Source of the DNA: Panopea generosa
Lineage: Eukaryota; Mollusca; Bivalvia; Adapedonta; Hiatellidae
Direction: 5' to 3'
DNA: 64,000 nucleotides
Assembly: GCA_029582155.1 (NCBI GenBank)
Contig: CM055897.1
Coordinates: 19,624,857-19,688,856 of the forward strand
Shown: piece by piece, positions 24,208-35,278 of the stretch
How the letters are laid out: each line of letters begins with the position of its first letter
Position numbering within the stretch: position 1 is the stretch's first letter
Position numbers and translations under genes: made by a program
Notes under the pieces: model-generated
What the model saw: the letters and a program-made list of their open reading frames with translations, nothing else
Told to the model about the DNA's origin: nothing
The model's database searches: none

Positions 24208-24376
24208 CACGTGCATAGACGTGCACTGCCTCTTTGAAGAATCACGATTGGAAAATGGCTCGTACATCCACTCTCCGTCTTCATTTATAGTTCAATAATA
24301 TAACGGACACGTGTATACACGTGCAAAACATTGTCATCCATTGGATGAATAAATATTATATGTGAACGAGCACGTG
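24208..24376. promoter_or_regulatory. cluster of four CACGTG motifs
   Basis: CACGTG occurs at 24208, 24308, 24318 and 24371. The middle two form the perfect 16-bp palindrome CACGTGTATACACGTG (24308-24323). CACGTG is the classical E-box bound by Myc/Max, CLOCK-type and other bHLH proteins. Function here is inference only: no promoter or gene start is recognised nearby. Confidence 0.3.
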
Positions 24377-24379
24377 CGC

Positions 24380-25995
24380 ACACGCGTTTTTAATCCATCT
24401 CCTCCGTAACAACCAGATGGCAACGTATACATTCCTCGACAGAGAATTCAGAAATGATATTAAAGAAGATGGCAGTTATCGTCAATTAATAAATGATATA
24501 TGTTTTATGTTTTATGTAGTAACTACGACCTCATGAATCCCCGCGTCAAAAGAATACAATATGTAACTCATAAGCAATCCTTTGTATCAATCATACGCAT
24601 CATACCGTCATGTTCTTGTGAGATATTTTATTTCCATTGCATTGTTTATCCGTATGTTATTAGGGTAAACGATACTGTGTATATTAATGACCTTTGGCTA
24701 TGTATATTAAAGACCTTTGGCAAATGATTGGATTATGGATCATCCAATTAGAAAAGCATGCCGGGTATAATATGATTGTATTAATATGTGGATCGTATTA
24801 AGTGGCGCAGATAATGCGTTCCATATCGTAGTGGTTAATTGATTTTAATCTGAAGGGGGAAAAAACATACTGATAAATATCTAGATGTGTGTTCGAACTA
24901 GTTGGAGGTGTTTTTTTTATAAAGTTTAGAATTGGATATTAGTTTGAATAATCGTTCACAACCGAATATAATGCAAGAACTGAAAATGTTGGAGAATTGA
25001 ATTGGAATAATCATATTGTGTTTTTATTTAATTTTTTCTGTTTTTCTTTTTTCTTTTTTTTTTTTTTTTAAATTAATGCATTGGATTCAGTTTGCAAATT
25101 AATGGAGGAGTGGAGAAACACAGATTATAATGATTTTTAAACGATTTAAATTCAGTCTCATTTAAGTTAATTTCGTTTTGTCACAAGTATTTTGACATAA
25201 AGGAATAATAAAGTAATCTGGCCAACTTAAACAAGATTTTTTTTGTTTTATAATAAAACGTAGTGATAAACACAGTGGATTAATGACAAAATATTGTCAG
25301 AAAATAGCAGCACATAATAAATGGGAGAGAAATATGCAATGTCTAAACAGGAATAAAGAGGAATGGAAAATAATTGTTTTCAGTTCACTGACCCGAGGGT
25401 TATATTTGCATTAATTGGGCTAAGCACCATCAACTGAGGCAATGAAGTACACTCGTGTCCAGCACGAGTGTCTATCGTGAGGTTTATTTGTTAGAGGAAA
25501 TTGTGAAACTGTCACTTGTTCAAAAACAACATTTTACCGGGATACACAGTGTATGATAACTGAGATGCACGTGCAGAGGATATGCATTAAATTTGATGAC
25601 TCGTGTTTTCATAATCTTTTAACTAAACTGACATTTAACGGAGATAAAATGTATATTAAGCACTTAAGTGTACATGCATAGGATAGAAATACGTTGAGCG
25701 TCTTTGGGATTCTAATATTTCATGTTGCCGCATGTGTTTTAACATACTGTTGTGCTTTATGTAATTACAAGTGCAATAGCATGTACTTGAGTTGACACGA
25801 AAATTGGGCTTCTTCAGAAAACTTAACGCATCTGTTGGTGCAAGCGGTATGTATAGAATTTATTTCAATGACTGTTTTTAACTTGTTTTGAAACTATATA
25901 AAGTCCATACCACTTCTTATGACTGTCTAATAAATATCGAGTTTTATCTTATCCTTGCGTCTTTTAAGGTTTTTAAGTTTTCTATCTACTACTTA
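24380..25995. other. AT-rich stretch, no gene recognised
   Basis: Includes a T-rich tract around 25020-25070. No coding frame over 75 codons and no element shared with the rest of the window. Confidence 0.4.
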
Positions 25996-25999
25996 CCAT

Positions 26000-26465
26000 C
26001 TAACTTACGTACGGATATTTCTCACATAACTTACGGATATTTCTGATATAATTTAAGTATATTCATCACATAACTTACGGATATTGCTGATATAATTTAA
26101 GTATATGCATCACATAACTGACGGATATTTATTACATAATTTACGGAGTCATCACGTAATTTAAGTATATTCATCACATAACTTACGGATATTTATTACA
26201 TAATTTACGGAGTCATCACGTAATTTAAGTATATTCATCACATAACTTACGGATATTTATCACAACTTACGGAGTCATCACGTAGTTTAAGTATATGCAT
26301 CACATAACTGACGGATATTTCTCACATAACTTACGGACATTTCTCAAATAATTTACGTGCTGATATTTCTGACATAACTTATGTATATTCATCACATAAC
26401 TGAAGGGCATTAATCACATACCTAACAGATATTTATCACATAACTGAAGGATATTAATCGCATCA
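26000..26465. repeat. ~21-bp AT-rich tandem array
   Basis: Roughly 20 imperfect units built on CATCACATAACTTACGGATA plus TTT, with variants ATAATTTAAGTATATTCAT and ATAATTTACGGAGTCATCAC. Variants recur in blocks, so the array also has a higher-order pattern. It decays at its right end near the CTGAAGGATATTAATCGCAT unit. No coding capacity. Confidence 0.85.
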
Positions 26466-26466
26466 C

Positions 26467-26894
26467 GGTCTGGGAGTCAATAACTTTCATTCAATACTGA
26501 TTGATTTGAACCGTAGCATCTAAAAGCATAAGGACGTTCTCTCTATAAATTCGTTCAAATTAATGTATATGATCCATCTATTTTGATATGCCACCATCAT
26601 TTATTTGCATTTTAGAATTCCATCTTGCATATACAGTCATGCATTCATTTACGAGTTATTCCTGTAATGCACGATGCATGCCTGCGATGCATCAATCTAT
26701 TAAATTCATGCTAGCCTGGCCTTTAATGCGTTTGCAAAATTAATTAAGATCGATTGAGTATATTGGTATCAGACAGGAATGCAAAACATGTAACGGAGGT
26801 TACACACTTGTACATGCTGTGTAACAGGTTAACAAACGTCTGCTAATAATATTACTTATAAACTTACTTGTTTATATACATGGACAGTGAAAGT
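26467..26894. other. AT-rich spacer
   Basis: No feature identified between the ~21-bp array and the CAA tract, apart from a TGCATGC-rich patch near 26640-26700. Confidence 0.35.
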
Positions 26895-26895
26895 T

Positions 26896-27080
<185 letters not shown>

Positions 27081-27081
27081 A

Positions 27082-27763
27082 TTGACAATGTGTATTTTAG
27101 GCTGAAATGCCTAAGAAGTATCAATTTTGAGGAAAAAAAATCAGAAGAAAGCGCCTGAAGATGCCGAAGCAACAGTTTCTACTACAAACTATTACTCTGC
27201 TGTAAAAATGAATACAATGGAACGTTGGAATACCATTATAGTTTCACAATACATATCAAATTATTAGAAAGAATTATAATTTAGTTCTTCACGAAAAGTT
27301 TGTATTTTGAAAGTTCGCCATTTTGAACGGAGACACACGATATAAGCATGGATACTTTTTTTCAGAATTATGCACATCAAGATATTATGATAATTGTTCA
27401 AACACTTCTTTTATAGAAAATGTACTCAATATTATAAACAAATTGGTTTACACTTCCTAAAGTGTTTATAAAGTAGTGACATCTTGAGTATATCTTGGTG
27501 ATGTGATGATGGTGATTACTGTTCTCTGAGGCACTTCCCTTTAGTGTGCCACTTCATTTATTGCCAAAGGTAGTGATAGTAACACGGTATTAAGTGATAT
27601 GCATGTATCCTCAAGTTAATTGTCAAATAAAAAATTGTTTTGCATACCTCCAACGAATAATGGAAATAAAATACATAATACAGATTAAAATACAGAACAG
27701 GGTAATCAAACAGCATTATCTAACATTTCTTTCAAGTAAAACAAACAATGCGACACAGAGTAT
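27082..27763. other. AT-rich spacer, no gene seen
   Basis: No repeat or coding frame identified between the CAA tract and the 74-bp satellite. Confidence 0.4.
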
Positions 27764-27764
27764 A

Positions 27765-29487
27765 TTGGCCTAAACACATACCAGACCACACAGCCTGTTG
27801 GTATATATCAACATACACCGGGCCATACATACACATATACTAGACCACTTAGCTTGATTGTTTATATAAACACATGCCGGACCACACAGCCTGTTGGTTT
27901 ACATACACATATACTGGACCACATAGCTTGATTGTTTATATAAACACATACCGGACCATAGAGCCTGTTGGTTTACATACACATATACTAGACCACTTAG
28001 CTTGATTGTTTATATAAACACATACCGGACCATACAGCCTGTTGGTTTACATACACATATACTGGACCACATAGCTTAATTTGTTTATATAAACACATAC
28101 CGGACCATACAGCCTGTTGGTTTACATACACATATACTGGACCACATAGCTTGATTGTTTATATAAACACATACCGGACCATACAGCCTGTTGGTTTACA
28201 TACACATATACTGGATCACATAGCTTGATTGTTTATATAAACACATACCGGACCATACAGCCTGTTGGTTTACATACACATATACTAGACCACATAGCTT
28301 GATTGTTTATATAAACACATACCGGACCATACAGCCTGTTGGTTTACATACACATATACTAGACCACTTAGCTTGATTGTTTATATAAACACATACCGGA
28401 CCATACAGCCTGTTGGTTTACATAAACATATACTGGACCACATAGCTTGATTGTTTATATAAACACATACCGGACCAGAAAGCCTGTTGGTTTACATACA
28501 CATATACTGGACCACATAGCTTGATTGTTTATATAAACACATACCGGACCATACAGCCTGTTGGTTTACATACACATATACTGGACCACATAGCTTGATT
28601 GTTTTTATAAACACATACCGGACCAGACAGCCTGTTGGTTTACATACACATATACTGGACCACATAGCTTGATTGTTTATATAAACACATACCGGACCAT
28701 ACAGCCTGTTGGTTTGCATACACATATACTGGATAACATAGCTTGATTGTTTATATAAACACATACCGGACCATACAGCCTGTTGGTTTACATACCCTTA
28801 AACTGGACCACATAGCTTGATTGTTTATATAAACACATAACAAACCATACAGCCTATTCGTTTACATACACATATACTGGACCACATAGCTTGATTGTTC
28901 ATATAAACACATACCGGACCAAACAGCCTTTTGGTTTTCATACACATATACTGGATCACAAAGCTTGATTGTTTATATAAACGCATACCGAACCATACAG
29001 TCTGTTGGTTTACATACACATATACTGGACCACAAAGCTTGATTGTTTATATAAACACATACCAACCACACAGACTGTTGGTTTACATACACATATACTA
29101 AACCACATAACTTGATTGTTTATATAAACACATACCGGACCATAGAGCCTGTTGGTTTACATACACATATACTGAACCACATAGCTTGATTGTTTATATA
29201 AACACATACCGGACCATACAGCCTGTTGGTTTACATACACATATACTGGACCACATAGCTTGATTGATTATATAAACACATACCGGACCATAGAGCCCGT
29301 TGGTTTACATACACATATACTAGACCACTTAGCTTGATTGTTTATATAAACACATACCGGACCATAGAGCCTGTTGGTTTACATACACATATACTGGACC
29401 ACATAGCTTGATTGTTTATATAAACACATACCGGACCAGACAGCCTGTTGGTTTACATAGCCATATACTGGACCACATAGCTTGATT
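27765..29487. repeat. 74-bp satellite array, about 23 units
   Basis: The unit runs GGACCACATAGCTTGATTGT, TTATATAAACACATACC, GGACCATACAGCCTGTTGGT, TTACATACACATATACT. Spacing of AGCTTGATT is exactly 74 bp where checked (27851, 27925, 27999, 28073). The two 37-bp halves align with each other (GGACCAYAYAGC.TG.T.GTTTAYATA.ACA.ATA), so the unit is a dimer of a diverged 37-bp monomer. The left end is degenerate and the right end passes straight into the 77-bp array. Minus-strand open frames are repeat artefacts. Confidence 0.95.
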
Positions 29488-31230
29488 TACCCATATATTC
29501 TTTGGTGTATGGAGCTGTACAGTCTTTTTGGTGTATGTAACTACACACTGGAGTCACTCTGTATGTAAATACAGACTGAAGTCGCACAGTATGTTAGTAT
29601 ATATAATCACACACACTGGAGTTGTACAGTCTTTTTGGTGTATGTAAATACACACTGGAGTCGCACAGTATTACAGTATATATAAACACACACTGGAGCT
29701 GTACAATCTGTTTGGAGTATGTAAATACAGACTGAAGTCACACAGTATGTCTGTATATATAAACACATACTGGAGCTGTAAAGTCATTTTGGTGTATGTA
29801 AATACAGACTGAAGTTGCTTATTATGTCAGTATATATAAACACAGACTGGAGTTATGTAAATACACACTGTAATCGCACATTATGTCGGTTCATTCAAAC
29901 ACACACGGGAGTTGTGCAGTATAGCGATATATGTAAACACACAATGTAGTCGCACAGTCTTTTTGGTGTATGTAAATACACACTGTAGTCGCACAGTATG
30001 TCGGTATATAAAAACACAAACTGGAGCTGTACAGTCTTTTTGGTGTATGTAAATACAGACTGGAGTCGCACAGTATGTCAGTATATACAAACACAAACTG
30101 GAGCTGTACAGTCTTTTTGGTGTATGTAAATACAGACTGAAGACGCACATTATGTCAGTATACATAAACACACACTGGAGTGGTACAGTCTTTTTGGTAT
30201 ATGTGAATACACACTAGAGTCGCACAATATGACAGTATATACAAACTGGAGTCGCAGTCTTTTTGGTGTATGTAAATACACACTGGAGTCGCACAGTCTG
30301 TCAGTATATATAAACACATACTGGAGTTGTACAGTCTTTTTGGTGTATGTAAATACACACTGGAGTCGCACAGTATGTCAGTATATATAAACTCACACTG
30401 GAGCTGTACAATCTGTTTGGTGTATGTAAATACAGACTGAAGTCACACAGTATGTCAGTATATATAAACACATACTGGAGCTGTACAATCTTTTTGGTGT
30501 ATGTAAATACACACTGTAGTCGCACAGTATTACAGTATATATAAACACACACTGGAGCTGTACAATCTGTTTGGTGTACGTAAATACACACTGGAGTCGC
30601 ACAGTATGATGGTATATATAAACAAACACTGGAGTTGTACAGTCTTTTTCGTGTATACAAACACACACTGGAGCTGTACAATCTTTTAGTGTATGTAAAT
30701 ACACACTGTAATCGCACAGTATGTCGGTAAATACAAACACATACTGGAGTTGTACAGTATAGCAATTAATATTAACACACACTGGAGTTGTACATTATGG
30801 CGGTTTATACAAACACTCGCTAGAGTTGTACAGTATGTTGGTTTATATAAACTCATACTGGAGTTGAACAGTCTTTTTGTTGTATGTAAATACACACTGG
30901 AGTTGTACAGTATGTCGGTTTATATAAACAAACTCTGGAGTTATACAGTATGTCGGTATATACAAACACAAACTTCAGTTGTGCTGTATAGCGGTTTATA
31001 TAAACACACGATGGAGTTGTAAAGTCTTTTTAGTGTATGTAAATACAGACTGGAGTTATACAGTATAGCGGTTTATAAAAATACATGCTGGTGTTCTACC
31101 GTCTTTTTGGTGTATGTAAATACACTCTGAAGTCGCATTTACATAAACCAACACTAGAGCTGTACAGTCTTTTGAGCTAATATAAATAGCACTGGCGACA
31201 CACAACCTGTTGGCTCATCTTAACACATGT
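29488..31230. repeat. 77-bp satellite array, about 22 units
   Basis: The unit runs CTGGAGCTGTACAGTCTTTT, TGGTGTATGTAAATACACA, then CTGGAGTCGCACAGTATGTC, AGTATATATAAACACACA. Spacing of GTCTTTTTGG is 77 bp where checked (30034, 30111, 30188). The halves (about 39 and 38 bp) are again related, and each aligns with a half of the adjoining 74-bp unit. The array is more heterogeneous than its neighbour and fades out between 31130 and 31230. Open frames of up to 154 codons on the minus strand are periodic artefacts. Confidence 0.93.
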
Positions 31231-31231
31231 A

Positions 31232-31913
31232 GACCTCTAGCTGACTGCACAAACTTACTAAATACGCCCACTTATTCTCCATCCTGCAGCCCAGACTTCA
31301 TATATTACTGCATATCCTTTAAACTCGGCTTTGCAACACCCTTAGTTATGGTTCCGCTGTATCGGAACGCATTTTAAAGAACAATCGTGCATAATTAATG
31401 CTTAGTATCTAAGACAAAGGTTAGCATGTGGTATTGATTGCCAACCTCCCATCGCTATTGTCTCGTATAGGCTTTGTCGGAACATGGGTGATCTAATTAT
31501 CTGTTTGTTTCATCACAGTCCAGGTCATTCTACTATCAAACTTATCGACCTAATATTGGTAAACCTATAATTGTACTTCGTCCATGTATTCTCGATGTGT
31601 TTTTTTATCCCAGCCAGTCAGTAGAATGATTGTGGGACTTTTTTTATATTATATTTTAGAAATGATAGGTGATTCAACAAGCCGACTGAAGTTACCAAGT
31701 TATTTGGTTTTTCATTTTTCTTGTTATTCAATTTGAGGCTAACCTTTATCTAACCTTGGTACATCAAACACTAAAAAAATACACTTATATATCGACGAAA
31801 CACGGATATAAACCCGACTTCTATCTGCTGATTCAACAGTATAATGTTGTTGAGGACCTCATGGAAGATTGGATTTAGTCCAACTGAGTTTTATTCGTAA
31901 AATAAAGTCATTA
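31232..31913. other. AT-rich spacer, no gene seen
   Basis: No repeat shared elsewhere and no coding frame of note. Confidence 0.4.
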
Positions 31914-31914
31914 T

Positions 31915-32019
31915 GATTATTATTATTAGTAGTAGTAGTGGTAGTAGTAATGGTAGTAATAGTAGTATTAGTAGTATTAGTAGAAATAGTAGTAGCAGTA
32001 TTGGTAGTATTAGTAGAAA

Positions 32020-32076
<57 letters not shown>

Positions 32077-32145
32077 AAGTAATAGTAGTAGCAGCTGCAG
32101 CAGCAGTAATATCAGTAGTAGTAGTAGTTGTTGTTGTTGTAGTGT
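31915..32145. repeat. (AGT)n trinucleotide tract with TTG end
   Basis: Imperfect AGT/TAG repeats, with a pure core at about 32024-32075, then GCAGCAGC and TTGTTGTTGTTG at the right end. Poly-Ser, poly-Val and poly-Leu frames result from the triplet period. Confidence 0.93.
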
Positions 32146-32368
32146 TTGTTTTACAGTGTATGGTTCATGTCCAGTGACGACCAATTAATACTTAGACTGA
32201 TACAACTGCGTATACAGTTAGTCATCTTTGCAAACAATCCTTAGTATTTATTTGTATTTGATTTAAATTATTTCTTTACATAGATTTTGATACAAGCTCT
32301 TACAAATTAGACAAATCATTCCCAAAGTATTTCATGGTAGAGCCATTTCTTTAAAGCATATGCGGTTA

Positions 32369-32470
32369 AAGTGTCTTGGTCAAAGATATACACATATGTG
32401 AAGCTGAGGACCGAGCCCAAAGATCTTTCGATCTTGGATCCGATGTGCTACCACTGGACCACACGCTCCA
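32369..32470 (-). mobile_element. SINE-E fragment (tRNA-like head)
   Basis: On the minus strand the head reads TGGAGCGTGTGGTCCAGTGG, TAGCACATCGGATCC and GGGCTCGGTCC (A- and B-box regions), followed by a body with a decayed CTTTGACCAAGACACTTT block. The copy at 54253-54351 shares this plan and the AAGACACTTTATCC-type motif. Only these two copies were seen. Confidence 0.6.
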
Positions 32471-32471
32471 T

Positions 32472-34005
32472 ATTTAATGGCGAGTAATGTCCAGTCTGAC
32501 CAGTGTTTACATTGTTTGCTCTCAGCCAGATAGTTCTTCTGTACACGTCTGATTATGGACTTTCGAATGGTCTAAAATTAATACATGTAAAAGTATATTG
32601 GCAAGTTCAGAGTCAAACTATTGCGTCGGAAATGACTTAAGATTCATTGATAGGAACTACTCGCGTAAGCATGAAACAGATGACCAAGTTTTCATTATAC
32701 TTTATATGAGTTCAAATATAATTTAATTTTAATTTCCGCGTACTACACTGTTACTGTTTCGCTTTTCTAAAGAACATTGTTGCCTAATGAATAAAATTTC
32801 GCACAAAATTTAAATATTAAATATTCATGTTAAATGAGCTTTTTACTCCGGAATCCAAACAATAAAACAAAGTGTTATATTTTGTCTGTTTTGTTCAATA
32901 ATTTATAATGATTTAAAAAGCACTATTTTGAACTCATAAGTACTTAAAATTGAACATAAAGGTTTAAATATGTACCTAACTACGTAATATGATTTTAATG
33001 ATAATCAGTACATTTTAAATGACAGATGTCTGTAACAGCCATCCAGAAAGCACATCAGATCTAGACTTTTTGTTTTTGCCATGGATACACATTCTAAGTT
33101 AAGTTAAGATTGCTTAATAATTTAGGATGCTGGAGTGTTAATGGAGAAAAATGCTGTCGACAACGACTGCCAAGGGACGATCAAAATAGTTCATTTTCAG
33201 CATGTTCTGCTCGGGTGTAAAAAAATAAATATGATTAATTTTTTAATAGTTTGCTCCCTATATTTTGCACATAGACTATACATACTTTTAAAATCTGACC
33301 TGCCCGGTACTTAACACGGGTTTGTATCCGTTTGTATCCGCCTGACATGGGTTTAAATTTACTGTTGTTTTAAATTCAATATAAATTCCGATGTCAAAAT
33401 ATTGCAGTACAAACATGATGTACTTCTGGATGTTAAAACTCCATGTATCTAAAACGGTTCTGATGACGATATCTGCAATTCAAATACTATATAACGCTTT
33501 CAAAAAGTAAAAACATTTTTAAAAACATTTTACCACACCCACTTAAGACTTTTTAGTCTGGTAGTCCTTCAAAATGTTGTTTTCAAAGTCATATTGCGAG
33601 GAATTACTTAGTCGCGACTAAATGGTATATAGATGCAATTGCTACTTGTGGTTGAATGATAGCTGTATTCAACTGATAAAATCTAGTATTCAACATGTTT
33701 ACTGTCTTTACTTGAATAAATAAATTCATGATTGATCAACTCATATCAAACATTATTTAAGCAACATTTGTCAGCACATTGTCAGTAAGACAGTTCTAAA
33801 TTTCAGCTTTCTCTATCCATCAACACACTGTCAGCTATGTATTAAAATTAAAAGTCAATTAAACATGTATCAAACATTTGTTTTACATATTTCGATGGTG
33901 TTTGAAAGCCATTTTCAACACATGACAGGATAAATATGATTTTGTAGTATTATGTTTGGGTTTTTAGTTAGGAAAAAAAGATTTTTGGGAATCGCGGTAT
34001 GAATA
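32472..34005. other. AT-rich stretch, no gene recognised
   Basis: No open frame of note. A small duplicated phrase, TTTGTATCCG, sits at 33320-33340. No other features. Confidence 0.4.
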
Positions 34006-34009
34006 CATT

Positions 34010-34258
34010 ATATTTCTGCTTCCACTTTGTCAACAGTGTATACACTGAACAAAATAAAAATAAACTCTCTTGGATGAAACATGACTCCTTATTTTCTTAT
34101 GATATTTTGGCATTATATAATTATATCAATAAATAATAAAATTTACATTGTAAGTTTCCCATCTTTTATTTTGGTATTTCTGTGAATGGCTAATGTTTAA
34201 AGATGTTTCTTTCACTATAGAAATAAGAAGGAAAACCAATGGTAGGCTTACAATTGAA
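34010..34258 (+). repeat. dispersed repeat family F, copy 1
   Basis: CCACTTTGTCAACAGTGTAT, then CTTATTTTCTTATGATATTT, GTAAGTTTCCC, TTCACTATAGAAATAAGAAG and CCAATGGTAGGCTTACA. The same order of blocks occurs on the minus strand at 48424-48760, and the first part recurs at the right edge of the window. No tRNA-like head or inverted ends seen. Confidence 0.55.
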
Positions 34259-34259
34259 C

Positions 34260-35276
34260 AAGAAATTAAATGATAAGTGGAAAACTATTCAAGAAGAATT
34301 GGATAAACACTTTTCAATTGAAGTTTAAGAAGATCGCTGTTTCGAAAACATTCATTTTCAATTATTATATATATATCTTCTTTTTTTCATCATTTTTTAA
34401 AATTGGTTTTCAATAATCTCTATTTAACCATTGGTTTAAAAAAAAGTGTTAAGCCAATAAGAAGTACTTTGAGAACCTAAAGTGTTTTTAAACAATATAT
34501 GTGCACAACTTCAATGTATGTACACAAGGTATTCATTTCAATTCATTAACTTTGAAAAAAAACGTACATTTTGAAAATCGCGAAAACACATGACATCAAC
34601 ACATCACTGATTTTGACCTGCACAAAAATAGATTTGTCAGTTTAAAATATGAAAATAAACAGACCTGCATGATTGTTCAGGATTCAAACCAATATAACAT
34701 TATTCTTTTCCGGTTAAAAAGGTTAAAATCTCGTGTAAACTATGAAAGCATAATGTAAAAAAATGCCGAAAATTTGAAATCGCAGCGAATAGTTTTGAAA
34801 TTTGTGAATTTAATATTGAGATTTGTTTTTGGTTTTGAGAGACAAACTTTCACTTGCTTCTATATCTGAGAGCAGACCATTGAAGTTATAATAAATAAAC
34901 AATTTTTGATCATGGGTATTTCTGAAACCATCTTGAATCTGATTGGCTTACTACTGATAAGGGCGGAGTTTATCTTTTATGATATTAAGATTGTGTGCCG
35001 CATAAATTTTACTCCATCGCCATGGGGGTTATCTCACAGTTGGACACTGATTCATTAGTTTGTTAATGATTGTATATTAGGACTAGTGTGAATTAAAGAA
35101 ATTAACGTATAAAAGATATGCTGACTTTTTGGAAATAATTTTTTTTATGTTTTGCTGGGCTTCTCAAATAGAACAAACATAAATTCGGAAAATCGTAAAA
35201 AAAAATGTTAAGGGTCGAGTATTTATATTTGGTAGGGAAGGTCGGGTTTCCCGAAACACAGAACTTTTGTTTTGGC
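34260..35276. other. AT-rich spacer, no gene seen
   Basis: No repeat or coding frame identified before the 39-bp array. The 35164-35460 frame runs into the array and is an artefact. Confidence 0.4.
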
Positions 35277-35278
35277 CT

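Noticed and set aside
29881..30895. Minus-strand open frames of 67-154 codons rich in Tyr, Cys and His
   Set aside because: They follow the 77-bp satellite, lie in several overlapping frames and repeat the same words; there is no coding evidence.
27765..31230. CRISPR-like array of regular repeats
   Set aside because: Units are contiguous with no unique spacers, and the genome is eukaryotic in character.
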